From the NCBI RefSeq assembly GCF_014651595.1, contig NZ_BMXE01000001.1:434001-498000 (forward strand): a stretch of 64,000 nt of DNA, given 5' to 3'. The stretch comes from Pseudovibrio japonicus (lineage in GTDB: Bacteria; Pseudomonadota; Alphaproteobacteria; Rhizobiales; Stappiaceae). Shown here piece after piece: positions 9,150 to 16,353 of this stretch. How positions within the stretch are numbered: position 1 is the stretch's first letter; the number at the start of each line of letters is the position of its first letter. The notes under the pieces are model-generated. The model was not told where the DNA came from. It did not search any database and saw nothing but the letters and a program-made list of their open reading frames with translations. The position numbers and the translations under genes are program-made.

Positions 9150-9197
9150 ATGATGACTATGCAAGCGCAAAACATGCTGTGGTGGTGGCGCCGGTAA
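9150..9197 (+). CDS. trpL: Tryptophan leader peptide
   Basis: A 15-codon frame reading MMTMQAQNMLWWWRR with three consecutive Trp codons (9180-9188), located 128 bases before trpE(G). It matches the form of rhizobial TrpL (a short peptide with WWW and a basic end). Ribosome stalling at these codons when charged tRNA-Trp is scarce should favour the antiterminator and permit trpE(G) transcription. There is no Shine-Dalgarno sequence, consistent with leaderless translation from the predicted promoter. Translation could also begin at the ATG at 9153 or 9159. Confidence 0.88.
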   Translation: MMTMQAQNMLWWWRR

Positions 9198-9240
9198 CGG
9201 TGGCTGATCGCGCATGTCTTGTTGACTTGTAATTTCCAAG

Positions 9241-9270
9241 CCGCCGCATTCCATGCAGGCGGTTTTGTTG
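9241..9270 (+). terminator. trp attenuator terminator
   Basis: CCGCC-GCA (9241-9248) pairs with TGC-A-GGCGG (9254-9262) around loop TTCCA, with one bulged A, followed by TTTTGTT. It lies 43 bases after the trpL stop codon and 55 bases before the trpE(G) start, the expected place for the attenuator stem. Confidence 0.72.
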
Positions 9271-9325
9271 TATCTAACGCCTCGCAAACATCGGAAACAG
9301 GTGTGCACGACCCGGAGGATTGACC

Positions 9326-11488
9326 ATGCCGATTACGGCAGAACGGACTTACAAGAGCAAAGGCGGGGTAATTATCCGCCGTAAAAGCCGCAATGCTGAT
9401 TATGCCGCTGGTACAAGTGAATGGATGGACAAACTGGACCGTCAACGCGGGGCGGTGCTGTCTTCTTCCTACGAATATCCGGGCCGGTATACACGCTGGG
9501 ATATGGCACTGGCCAATCCGCCGCTGCTGATCGAATCCAATGATCGCAAAATCACTATTCAAGCGCTGAACGAGCGTGGGCATGTTTTGATGCCTGCTGT
9601 GAAGGGTGCACTGGAGGGTCACGAAGACATCGCAGAATTTGTGGCAAGTGAGTACCGCATTGATCTGACGGTGAAGAAACCTGACCGCGCCTTTTCCGAG
9701 GAAGAGCGCTCCCGCCAGCCCTCCACGTTCTCCGTTGTCCGTGCGCTGGTTGATCTGTTTTCCTGTGATGATGATCAGCTTGGTCTTTACGGGGCGTTTG
9801 GCTACGACCTGACCTTCCAGTTTGAGCCGATTGATCTGAAGCTTCAACGTCCTGATGACCAGCGCGATATGGTGCTGTTTTTGCCCGATGAAATCCTGAT
9901 CGTTGACCACTATGGCCGCAAGGCGCATGTGCTGGAATACGATTTTGAGTTCAACGCAAAAACCACCGATGGCCTGCCGCGCGATGGTGAGGAAACACCG
10001 TACAAGCCTGCCAGTGAGACACCGGGCCGTGGTGACCGTGAGCCGGGTGAATATGCGGAGCTGGTGCGCTCTGCGGTTGAGTACTTCAAGCGCGGTGATC
10101 TGTTCGAGACGGTTCCGGGACAGGTGTTCTATGAGCCTTGCGAAAACCCGCCATCAGCGGTTTCCCGCCGTTTGCAGCAGATCAATCCGTCGCCTTATTC
10201 CTTCTTCTTTAATCTGGGCAATTCCGAATATCTGGTCGGCGCTTCGCCCGAGATGTATGTGCGGGTGACTGGTGGCCGACGTGTGGAAACCTGCCCGATT
10301 TCCGGTACGATCCGCCGTGGCAAAAACGCCATTGAGGATGAAGCTCAGATCCGTAAGCTGCTGAACTCCGCTAAGGATGAAGCAGAGCTGACCATGTGCA
10401 CCGATGTGGACCGCAATGATAAGAGCCGTATCTGCGTGCCTGAATCCGTGCGCGTGATTGGTCGCCGGCAGATCGAGATGTATTCGCGCCTGATCCATAC
10501 GGTGGACCATGTTGAAGGCACGCTGCTTGATGGCAAGGATGCGCTGGATGCGTTCCTTTCCCACGCATGGGCGGTGACGGTGACAGGTGCGCCGAAGCGT
10601 TGGGCCATGCAGTTTATTGAGGACCATGAAAAGAGCCCGCGCGCATGGTATGGCGGCGCGATTGGGGCAGTTCTGTTTAATGGCGACATGAACACCGGAC
10701 TGACCTTGCGCACCGTACGCATCAAGGATGGCGTGGCGCAGATCCGTGCCGGTGCGACCCTGCTCTATGATAGTGTCCCTGAAGATGAAGAAGCAGAGAC
10801 CGAGCTGAAAGCATCTGCGGTGATCGCAGCGGTTCGCGAGGCTGGCCTGTCGTTCAACTCCGAGGAAGGAGTGGTTAAAGCACAACCCGGCGAGGGCAAG
10901 AAGATCTTGCTAGTAGACCATGAGGATAGCTTCGTTCATACGCTTGCAAACTACCTCCGCCAGACTGGAGCCGAGGTTGTGACCTACCGCAGTCCGGTGC
11001 TGGATGAGGTGTTTGAACATGTTAAACCGGATCTGGTCGTGCTCTCCCCCGGCCCGGGCTCTCCAAAGGACTTTGATTGTGCGGCTACCATTGAACGGGC
11101 AAGGGCGCGTAAACTACCGATCTTTGGCGTGTGTCTTGGCCTACAGGCGCTGACAGAAGCCTTTGGTGGAGAGCTGGATCAGCTTGATGTGCCGGTGCAC
11201 GGCAAACCGTCCAACATCTCCTTTACGTCTGACTCTCTTCTCTTTGATGGGTTGAGTTCACCAGTAAGCGTTGGCCGGTACCACTCCTTGTTTGCGAAAC
11301 GGGATGTGCTGCCGGATTGCTTTGACGTGACCTCAGAGACCGAGGATGGTGTGATTATGGCTATTGAGCATAAGAGCGAGCCAATTGCTGCTGTTCAGTT
11401 TCACCCTGAATCGATCATGTCGCTTGATCAGGATGGTGGCCATAGGATCATTGAAAACGTGATGGAGAAGCTTCTCGCGAAGCGCTGA
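9326..11488 (+). CDS. trpE(G): Anthranilate synthase, fused TrpE-TrpG
   Basis: A 720-residue fusion of both anthranilate synthase subunits, which converts chorismate and glutamine to anthranilate in the first step of tryptophan synthesis. The N-terminal TrpE part has LLIES near residue 70, where feedback-inhibition residues sit in the family, and the chorismate-binding core ([46 protein letters not shown]). From about residue 525 ([20 protein letters not shown]) the class I glutamine amidotransferase begins, with catalytic Cys in GVCLGLQAL and His/Glu in VQFHPES. The start at 9326 has GGAGG seven bases upstream; the TTG at 9320 overlaps the spacing and is not used. The fusion is usual in rhizobia. 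It is controlled by the trpL attenuator. Confidence 0.97.
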   Translation: MPITAERTYKSKGGVIIRRKSRNADYAAGTSEWMDKLDRQRGAVLSSSYEYPGRYTRWDMALANPPLLIESNDRKITIQALNERGHVLMPAVKGALEGHEDIAEFVASEYRIDLTVKKPDRAFSEEERSRQPSTFSVVRALVDLFSCDDDQLGLYGAFGYDLTFQFEPIDLKLQRPDDQRDMVLFLPDEILIVDHYGRKAHVLEYDFEFNAKTTDGLPRDGEETPYKPASETPGRGDREPGEYAELVRSAVEYFKRGDLFETVPGQVFYEPCENPPSAVSRRLQQINPSPYSFFFNLGNSEYLVGASPEMYVRVTGGRRVETCPISGTIRRGKNAIEDEAQIRKLLNSAKDEAELTMCTDVDRNDKSRICVPESVRVIGRRQIEMYSRLIHTVDHVEGTLLDGKDALDAFLSHAWAVTVTGAPKRWAMQFIEDHEKSPRAWYGGAIGAVLFNGDMNTGLTLRTVRIKDGVAQIRAGATLLYDSVPEDEEAETELKASAVIAAVREAGLSFNSEEGVVKAQPGEGKKILLVDHEDSFVHTLANYLRQTGAEVVTYRSPVLDEVFEHVKPDLVVLSPGPGSPKDFDCAATIERARARKLPIFGVCLGLQALTEAFGGELDQLDVPVHGKPSNISFTSDSLLFDGLSSPVSVGRYHSLFAKRDVLPDCFDVTSETEDGVIMAIEHKSEPIAAVQFHPESIMSLDQDGGHRIIENVMEKLLAKR

Positions 11489-11534
11489 CTTGGCGAATTA
11501 GCCAAATTGTCCTCATCAATTAGACGCATTCAGA

Positions 11535-11568
11535 GGCCGGGAACGAGCGATCGTTCCTGGCCTTTTTT
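11535..11568 (+). terminator. Terminator of trpE(G)
   Basis: A 12-bp stem starting GGCCGGGAACGA (one G-T wobble) closes on a GCGA tetraloop and is followed by six T residues, 46 bases after the trpE(G) stop. This is a textbook intrinsic terminator. Confidence 0.92.
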
Positions 11569-11892
11569 GTGGAATTTTGCGTAGATGATCTATCGATAAG
11601 CACTCTAGAAGCATTTTTCATCAAATCTGCAGCGCCGCGCAGCAGATCACTGCGCAGCGCGACTGAGCCCCACCTGCGCTGATTGAGATTATTGCAAGTC
11701 ATTAATGCTTTAGGTTGCGTTATATGACTAATCAATGCACGATTGAGTTGAGTGGCGCAGTTTTTTTCCATGGGGGGCGATGGGCTGCAATGGCAGTTCC
11801 CCGGCGTTTTGCCCGAGGACCAACACCTATTTTTCAAGACTGCACTTTGATTTTCGAGAGTTCGCTCTCAAGGTTCACTTAAGAGGATAGAG
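11569..11892 (+). other. 324-base region upstream of NitT/TauT transporter
   Basis: No convincing gene is present; the 105-residue frame on the minus strand (11520-11837) has no recognisable features and runs through the trp terminator. The region is rich in small repeats: GCGCAG/CTGCGC arms around 11637-11660, a GGGC...GCCC pair near 11780-11815, and GAGAG-TTCG-CTCTC at 11856-11869 close to the binding-protein start. AAGAGGA at 11880-11886 serves as its ribosome binding site. The region should contain the transporter promoter and perhaps a structured leader; I could not match it to a known riboswitch. Confidence 0.4.
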
Positions 11893-12912
11893 ATGACGGT
11901 ACGCAGTATTTTAAGCGGCGTTTTGATGGGCGCAGCGGTTATGACCGGGACTTTTGCGACCACAGTGTCAGCAGCAGAGAAGATAACTGTGGGGGCGCTG
12001 CGCTTCACGTCTCATGCGGCGAATTTTGTTGCATTTGAGAAAGGTTATTTCAAAGACGCGGGTCTGGACGTTGAGTTCAAGTTCTTTCAGGCCGCACAAC
12101 CCATGGCGCTTGCTATTGCCTCCGGTGATGTGGACTTCGGTCTGACTGCGATTTCTGGCGGTTTGATCAGCCTTGCAGACAAAGGCGCTATCAAGGTGAT
12201 TGGCGGCGCGCTGCAGGAAGAAGATGGCGTTGATGGCCAGATAATCCTTGCCTCCAAAGCTGCATTTGATGCGGGCCTGAAGACTCCCGCTGATCTGGCT
12301 GGCAAAAGCTTTGGTGTGACCACCGCTGGTTCGTCCTTCCACTACATGGCGCACAAGATTGCGGATAAAGAAGGCTTTGACCGCAAAGACATCAAGATCC
12401 GCCCGTTACAGAAGGTAGGGGCTGTGATCGGTGCGCTTAAGAGCGGTCAGATTGATGCATGGTCCATCGTTCCGCATATTGCCAAGGGTCTCGTTGCCTC
12501 GCCTCAGGTGGAGATGATCGGCAAGGTCTCTGATTACGTTCCGAACTATCAGGTGACCACTGTCTTCACCTCCACAAAGAACACCAGCGACAACCCAGAG
12601 CTGGTCAAGACCTTCCTTGATGCATACTCAAAGGGTGCTGCTGACTTCAACGCCGCGCTGGTTGACCAGTCTGCAGGTGATACGGCAGCTGAGGACATGG
12701 TGAAGCTCATTCACAAGTACGTTTATGCTGACCGCCCCTTTGAGAAAGCAGCACCATCCATTCGCAATGGTGCCATGCGTCTGAATGCTCAGGCAGCTTT
12801 GAACATGACCAGCGTGGAAGACCAACTCAACTGGTTCAAAAGCGAGAAGCTAGTGCCAGCCGGTGTCACTCTCGACAAGCTGGTTGATGCCAGGTTCGTC
12901 GAGACTTTCTAA
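11893..12912 (+). CDS. NitT/TauT-type ABC transporter substrate-binding protein
   Basis: Periplasmic binding protein of the SsuA/NMT1-like family, 339 residues, with a Sec signal peptide (residues 1-27, ending VSAAEK). The family pattern is clear: KITVGALRFTSHAANFVA, then FEKGYFKDAGLDVEF, ALAIASGDVDFGL and LAGKSFGVTTAGS. Such proteins bind nitrate, taurine, alkanesulfonates, pyrimidine or thiamine precursors and similar small molecules; the ligand cannot be named. It is the first gene of a three-gene transporter operon and has a strong hairpin after its stop codon. Confidence 0.9.
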   Translation: MTVRSILSGVLMGAAVMTGTFATTVSAAEKITVGALRFTSHAANFVAFEKGYFKDAGLDVEFKFFQAAQPMALAIASGDVDFGLTAISGGLISLADKGAIKVIGGALQEEDGVDGQIILASKAAFDAGLKTPADLAGKSFGVTTAGSSFHYMAHKIADKEGFDRKDIKIRPLQKVGAVIGALKSGQIDAWSIVPHIAKGLVASPQVEMIGKVSDYVPNYQVTTVFTSTKNTSDNPELVKTFLDAYSKGAADFNAALVDQSAGDTAAEDMVKLIHKYVYADRPFEKAAPSIRNGAMRLNAQAALNMTSVEDQLNWFKSEKLVPAGVTLDKLVDARFVETF

Positions 12913-12922
12913 TCCAACACCG

Positions 12923-12951
12923 CGCATTGCCCGTTGCTGACGGGCAATGCG
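12923..12951 (+). repeat. Hairpin after NitT/TauT binding-protein gene
   Basis: A perfect 11-bp inverted repeat (CGCATTGCCCG / CGGGCAATGCG) with a 7-base loop starts ten bases after the stop codon and has no T-run. It probably stabilises the upstream mRNA. The ATG at 12947 lies inside the stem, an argument against using it as the ATPase start. Confidence 0.65.
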
Positions 12952-12976
12952 TCCTCTCAATATCCGGTTGGATTAC

Positions 12977-13744
12977 ATGCAAATTTCCATTGAAAACCTT
13001 TCCCATGCCTACGGCTCTGTCGAGGTGTTGAGTGACATCAACCTGACCTTTGAACCCGGCGAGATCGCTGTGATTATCGGTCCCTCAGGCTGCGGAAAAT
13101 CCACACTCCTGCGGCTAATGGGCGGTCTTGAAGAACCGAACCAAGGTGCATCCTATCTTGCAGGCGATGTGCCTGATGGGTGTTTAAACCCCCTCACCTA
13201 CATTTTTCAGGATTTTGCCTTGCTGCCGTGGCGTTCAGTTGCGGGTAACATCTCGCTGGTGCTGGAAGATCATAATCTTTCCAAAAGCCAGAGCGAGGCT
13301 ATCATCGCTGATGTGCTAGATCGCACCAATCTTTCCGAGTTTCATGATGCGCTGCCCCGGCAGCTTTCCGGCGGCATGAAGCAGCGTGTGGCCATTGCAC
13401 GTGCGTTGGCGGTTCGGCCTGCCTTTTTGCTGATGGATGAGCCGCTGTCGGCGCTCGATAGTCAGACGCGTGAGCTTTTGATGGATGATCTGGTGGATCT
13501 TTGGGCGCGTGAGCGGTTCTCAGCCTGTTACGTGACCCACAACCTTTCTGAGGCTGTTCGCCTTGGCCACAAGGTAATCGTTCTGTCTCGTCGTCCGGGC
13601 AAAGTTCGTGGTGTTGTGGACATCCGCATGCCGCTTGAAGAGCGACGTGAGCGTGCTGCAGAGCTTGAAGATGTGCAACAGAAGCTGTGGCAGATGATGC
13701 GCGAAGAGGCTCTTGCCGCTGATAGGGAGCTTGCCAATGTCTGA
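12977..13744 (+). CDS. NitT/TauT-type ABC transporter ATPase
   Basis: ATP-binding subunit of 255 residues (SsuB/TauB family). Walker A GPSGCGKST, Q-loop YIFQDFALLPW, signature LSGGMKQR, Walker B FLLMDEPLSALD and switch His in YVTHNLSEAVRLG are all intact. MQISIENLSHAYGSVEVL is the usual family start, so 12977 is preferred over the in-frame ATG at 12947. It overlaps the permease gene by eight bases. Confidence 0.9.
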   Translation: MQISIENLSHAYGSVEVLSDINLTFEPGEIAVIIGPSGCGKSTLLRLMGGLEEPNQGASYLAGDVPDGCLNPLTYIFQDFALLPWRSVAGNISLVLEDHNLSKSQSEAIIADVLDRTNLSEFHDALPRQLSGGMKQRVAIARALAVRPAFLLMDEPLSALDSQTRELLMDDLVDLWARERFSACYVTHNLSEAVRLGHKVIVLSRRPGKVRGVVDIRMPLEERRERAAELEDVQQKLWQMMREEALAADRELANV

Positions 13745-14561
13745 TCTATTGGAACCTGCAGAGACTGCGCAGGTAAAACGGCAGAAGGTTCCGTTTCGCG
13801 GCGGCGGGTTTAAGCCGCGCCCAATACGGTTTGTGGCTCCACTTGTATTTCTTGCACTTATTCTTTTCTGGGAACTCGGGTCACAAACCGGCGTCATCAG
13901 CAATCTGGTTTTACCTGCACCTTCCGAGGCTTACCGGGCCTTTGTGGAGCTTTTTCAGTCGGGCTTGTTGTGGAAGCATGTGAGCACAAGTCTTTACCGG
14001 CTGGTCTTTGGATGGAGCATCGGCACAGCACTCGGCATTATGGTTGGTTTGCTGATCGGCCTATTTTCGCTGGCCCGTGCAAGCCTTTTGCCGCTGACGT
14101 CTGCGTTCTTTCCGATCCCGAAGATTGCGCTACTGCCGCTTTTCATCATCTGGTTTGGCATTGGCGAAGGGTCTAAGGTCGCAACAATCCTGTTTGGGAC
14201 CTTCTTTCCAACCGTGATCGCCACCTATGGGGGTGTTGATAATGTGGAGCGCGGGTTGATCCGTATGGGGCAATCCTTTGGCATGAGCTGGCTTTCTATC
14301 GTGCGCAAGATCATTTTGCCCGGCGCGTTGCCTGCCATACTTTCTGGTGCCCGCATCTCTGCGAGCATTGCGATTATCCTGCTTGTTGCTGCTGAGATGA
14401 TTGGCGCAGAGTATGGCATTGGCGCTTATGTACTGATGGCAGGATCGTTATTTGCCACAGATCAGCTGATCGTCGGCGTTGCCATGCTCTCTGTTTTGGG
14501 GCTCTGCGTCAGCTGGCTGATTGGCCGGGCTGAGAAAGCCCTTTTGAACTGGCGCGGCTGA
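13737..14561 (+). CDS. NitT/TauT-type ABC transporter permease
   Basis: Inner-membrane permease of the SsuC/TauC type, 274 residues, with about six helices and the BPD_transp_1 domain (VLPAPSEAYRAFVELF, then LGIMVGLLIGLF, and the EAA-like loop GMSWLSIVRKIILPGALPAILSGAR). GGGAG lies seven bases before the ATG at 13737, inside the ATPase gene, so translation is coupled. It completes the transporter with the two genes upstream. Confidence 0.9.
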   Translation: MSDLLEPAETAQVKRQKVPFRGGGFKPRPIRFVAPLVFLALILFWELGSQTGVISNLVLPAPSEAYRAFVELFQSGLLWKHVSTSLYRLVFGWSIGTALGIMVGLLIGLFSLARASLLPLTSAFFPIPKIALLPLFIIWFGIGEGSKVATILFGTFFPTVIATYGGVDNVERGLIRMGQSFGMSWLSIVRKIILPGALPAILSGARISASIAIILLVAAEMIGAEYGIGAYVLMAGSLFATDQLIVGVAMLSVLGLCVSWLIGRAEKALLNWRG

Positions 14562-14573
14562 ATTCGCAGAGAA

Positions 14574-14606
14574 CTAACCCTCGCAGAGCAAATCTTCGAG
14601 GGTTAG
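14574..14606. terminator. Hairpin between convergent genes
   Basis: CTAACCCTCG (14574-14583) pairs with CGAGGGTTAG (14597-14606), 12 bases after the permease stop and just before the stop of the convergent SRPBCC gene. There is no long T-run on either strand, so termination is plausible but not certain. Confidence 0.5.
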
Positions 14607-14610
14607 AATA

Positions 14611-15072
14611 CTAGGCAACGCTGGCGTTACACGCATCCTTGAAATGCACCTCAAACACGCTTACCCAGCCGTTGTTGTAACTCTCACGCATTGCGGAGCC
14701 CACTTCACCGAGTTTTTCCCAATCATGGTGGCTCAGGACCACCTTTGTGCCCTCCCCATCCTTCTCAAAGGTCACATCAACGCAGGTTGCCATGCTCTCC
14801 GGATTGTTGATGTGCCAGAGAATGGAGAGGGCTTTGGGCGGCTGGTAGAGCTTAATGGTGCCCCAGTCATAGCGGGCGCCATCCTTTGCGACTTCATAGA
14901 GCTTGCCGCCCTGCTGCTGCTCGCAGAAGACATCAGGCAGCACGCCGCTATCCAGTGCGGATACTGAGTGGGTTTGTGTTGGCCACCATTTGCTCAGGTC
15001 CTCTACGAAGACTTTGAAGGCCTTTTCCGGGCTACAGTCCACTTTGATCATCTTCACCACTGGTGTGATCAT
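14611..15072 (-). CDS. SRPBCC/AHSA1-domain protein
   Basis: A 153-residue protein of the START-like SRPBCC superfamily (activator of Hsp90 ATPase 1-like). It shows the typical start MITPVVKMIKVDCSPEKAFKVF, central GKLYEVAKDGARYDWGTI and a terminal helix (WEKLGEVGSAMRESYNNGWVSVF). The start codon at 15072 has AGGAG upstream and lies inside the preceding ArsR-type gene, overlapping it by about 41 bases. ArsR + AHSA1 pairs are a common arrangement; the SRPBCC protein is thought to bind a hydrophobic ligand, but its function is unproven. Confidence 0.82.
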   Translation of the reverse strand: MITPVVKMIKVDCSPEKAFKVFVEDLSKWWPTQTHSVSALDSGVLPDVFCEQQQGGKLYEVAKDGARYDWGTIKLYQPPKALSILWHINNPESMATCVDVTFEKDGEGTKVVLSHHDWEKLGEVGSAMRESYNNGWVSVFEVHFKDACNASVA

Positions 15073-15382
15073 TCCCCATCTCCTGTTGGTCGGCAATTTC
15101 ATTTGCAAAAGCGTTCAGGACATCCTCCCAGAACTGATCAAGGTAATCACGCAGTGGCGTAATGCCGTCACGCCTTACTGCGTAATACCTCGAGGTTCCG
15201 CGTTGGTGTACTTCCACCAAGCCAGCGCGCTGCAACACCTTCAGATGCTGCGAGACTGCTGGTCTGCTGACGCCTTTTGTTTCAGACAACGCTTTGACAT
15301 TCTTTGGACCTGCTCGAAGATCCTCAAAGATCTTACGTCGTGTGTCATCTGCCAATGCGTGAAGAATCTCTTCGTAAGCCAT
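15032..15382 (-). CDS. ArsR-family transcriptional repressor
   Basis: A 116-residue winged-helix regulator. It begins MAYEEILHALADDTRRKIFEDL, the ArsR/SmtB start, with the recognition helix in VSRPAVSQHLKVLQRAGLV and the beta-wing in QRGTSRYYAV. There are no metal-binding Cys pairs, so it is the metal-independent type (SdpR-like) often paired with SRPBCC proteins. The downstream SRPBCC gene overlaps its 3' end. A palindrome directly at its start codon is a likely autoregulatory operator. Confidence 0.88.
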   Translation of the reverse strand: MAYEEILHALADDTRRKIFEDLRAGPKNVKALSETKGVSRPAVSQHLKVLQRAGLVEVHQRGTSRYYAVRRDGITPLRDYLDQFWEDVLNAFANEIADQQEMGNDHTSGEDDQSGL

Positions 15383-15383
15383 A

Positions 15384-15406
15384 ACTTACGGTAAGTTTAT
15401 ACTTAC
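15384..15406. promoter_or_regulatory. Probable ArsR-type operator
   Basis: ACTTAC-G-GTAAGT (15384-15396) is a perfect 13-base palindrome one base upstream of the repressor start, and a further ACTTAC half-site follows at 15401-15406. On the minus strand a TTGACA sits just upstream (15416-15411), so a repressor bound here would block the gene's own promoter. Confidence 0.6.
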
Positions 15407-15618
15407 ACTTTGTCAAATACCAGTTCATAGGGTTACAAGATTGTGCTGTCAGTTGGACCTTGAACTACTCCCGCCAAAAATTATAGCTGGCCTGCGCTTA
15501 TGGTTTAGCTCTATTGTTTCGCGGAACTCATTATTAAACAAGGATGGTAGTGGGCAGGAAAAAGGCATATTGCGGCCTTATCTCAGTCCTGATGCCTTTT
15601 ATCAGAAGAGGACTTGTC

Positions 15619-16269
15619 ATGGTTTTGCGCATAAACGATACGATCCCTAATTTAACCGTTTCGACTGATCATGGAGAGATAAATCTGCATGATTGGGTTG
15701 GGGACGGCTGGGCCATCATTTTTTCTCATCCTAAAGATTTCACACCGGTTTGCACCACAGAATTTGGCGCTGTTGCCCAGTTGGGTCAGGAATGGGCTAA
15801 GCGAAACACCAAGGTTCTCGGTGTCTCGGTGGATGGTGTTGAGGACCATAAAAAGTGGAAGGTCGATATTGAGTCTGTCGGCGGGGCGAAACCTGAGTTC
15901 GCGATTGTCGCAGATGCCGGATTGGAGATGGCAAAAGCCTTCGACATGTTGCCAGCCGAGTATGTCCTGCCGGATGGCCGCACACCTGCTGATTCCGCCA
16001 CCGTGCGTTCCGTGTTCATCATTGGACCAGATAAACAAGTGAAGCTGATGATGACCTACCCCATGACAGTGGGTCGCAACTTTGCGGAGATCCTGCGCGC
16101 ATTAGATGGATTACAAATGTCCGCTAAAGGCGTTGCAACGCCAGCCGACTGGACTGTTGGCGAAGATGTGATCGTACCCCCGGCGGTGACTACAGAAGAT
16201 GCTGAGAGCAAGTTCGGCACTGTAAAAACGGTTCTGCCTTATCTTCGCTATGTACACGCACCGAGCTAG
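15619..16269 (+). CDS. 1-Cys peroxiredoxin (Prx6 type)
   Basis: Peroxiredoxin of the AhpC/TSA superfamily, 216 residues, reducing hydrogen peroxide and organic hydroperoxides. The peroxidatic Cys45 is in FTPVCTTE, and it is the only Cys in the protein, so no resolving Cys exists. Prx6-type C-terminal sequence is present (PADWTVGEDVIVPPAVTTEDA). AGAGGA is correctly spaced before the ATG at 15619; the in-frame ATG at 15544 gives an N-terminus foreign to the family. It is convergent with ilvD and shares a bidirectional terminator. Confidence 0.92.
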   Translation: MVLRINDTIPNLTVSTDHGEINLHDWVGDGWAIIFSHPKDFTPVCTTEFGAVAQLGQEWAKRNTKVLGVSVDGVEDHKKWKVDIESVGGAKPEFAIVADAGLEMAKAFDMLPAEYVLPDGRTPADSATVRSVFIIGPDKQVKLMMTYPMTVGRNFAEILRALDGLQMSAKGVATPADWTVGEDVIVPPAVTTEDAESKFGTVKTVLPYLRYVHAPS

Positions 16270-16295
16270 TAGCTCCTGAGCGCGTTCCGCCAATA

Positions 16296-16330
16296 AAAAG
16301 CCCCGCGAAGATGATCTTCGCGGGGCTTTT
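16296..16330. terminator. Bidirectional terminator between peroxiredoxin gene and ilvD
   Basis: A nearly perfect 35-base palindrome: AAAAGCCCCGCGAAGAT pairs with its complement around one central base. The A-run and T-run flanks make it an intrinsic terminator on both strands, serving both convergent genes. Confidence 0.93.
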
Positions 16331-16353
16331 CTCATTTGTTATTTCACTGAGAC

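Larger units (their letters stand above)
9150..9270 (+). ncRNA. trp attenuator leader RNA (possible rnTrpL-type sRNA)
   Basis: If transcription stops at the attenuator hairpin, a roughly 120-base RNA carrying trpL is released. In S. meliloti the equivalent transcript (rnTrpL) acts in trans as a small RNA and its peptide has its own role; this is knowledge from that organism, not visible here. The Trp codons lie just upstream of the segments needed for alternative pairing. Confidence 0.5.

Noticed and set aside
11636-11700. Possible thiamine riboswitch (GACTGAG...ACCTG)
   Set aside because: Only these two short strings match; the surrounding helices and the rest of the conserved thi-box are missing.
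11520-11837. 105-residue frame on the minus strand
   Set aside because: It runs through the trpE(G) terminator and the transporter upstream region, has a low-complexity, Ser/Asn/Arg-rich product and no family features or ribosome binding site.
12947-12976. Upstream ATG of the NitT/TauT ATPase
   Set aside because: It lies inside a strong hairpin and adds ten unconserved residues; 12977 matches the family start.
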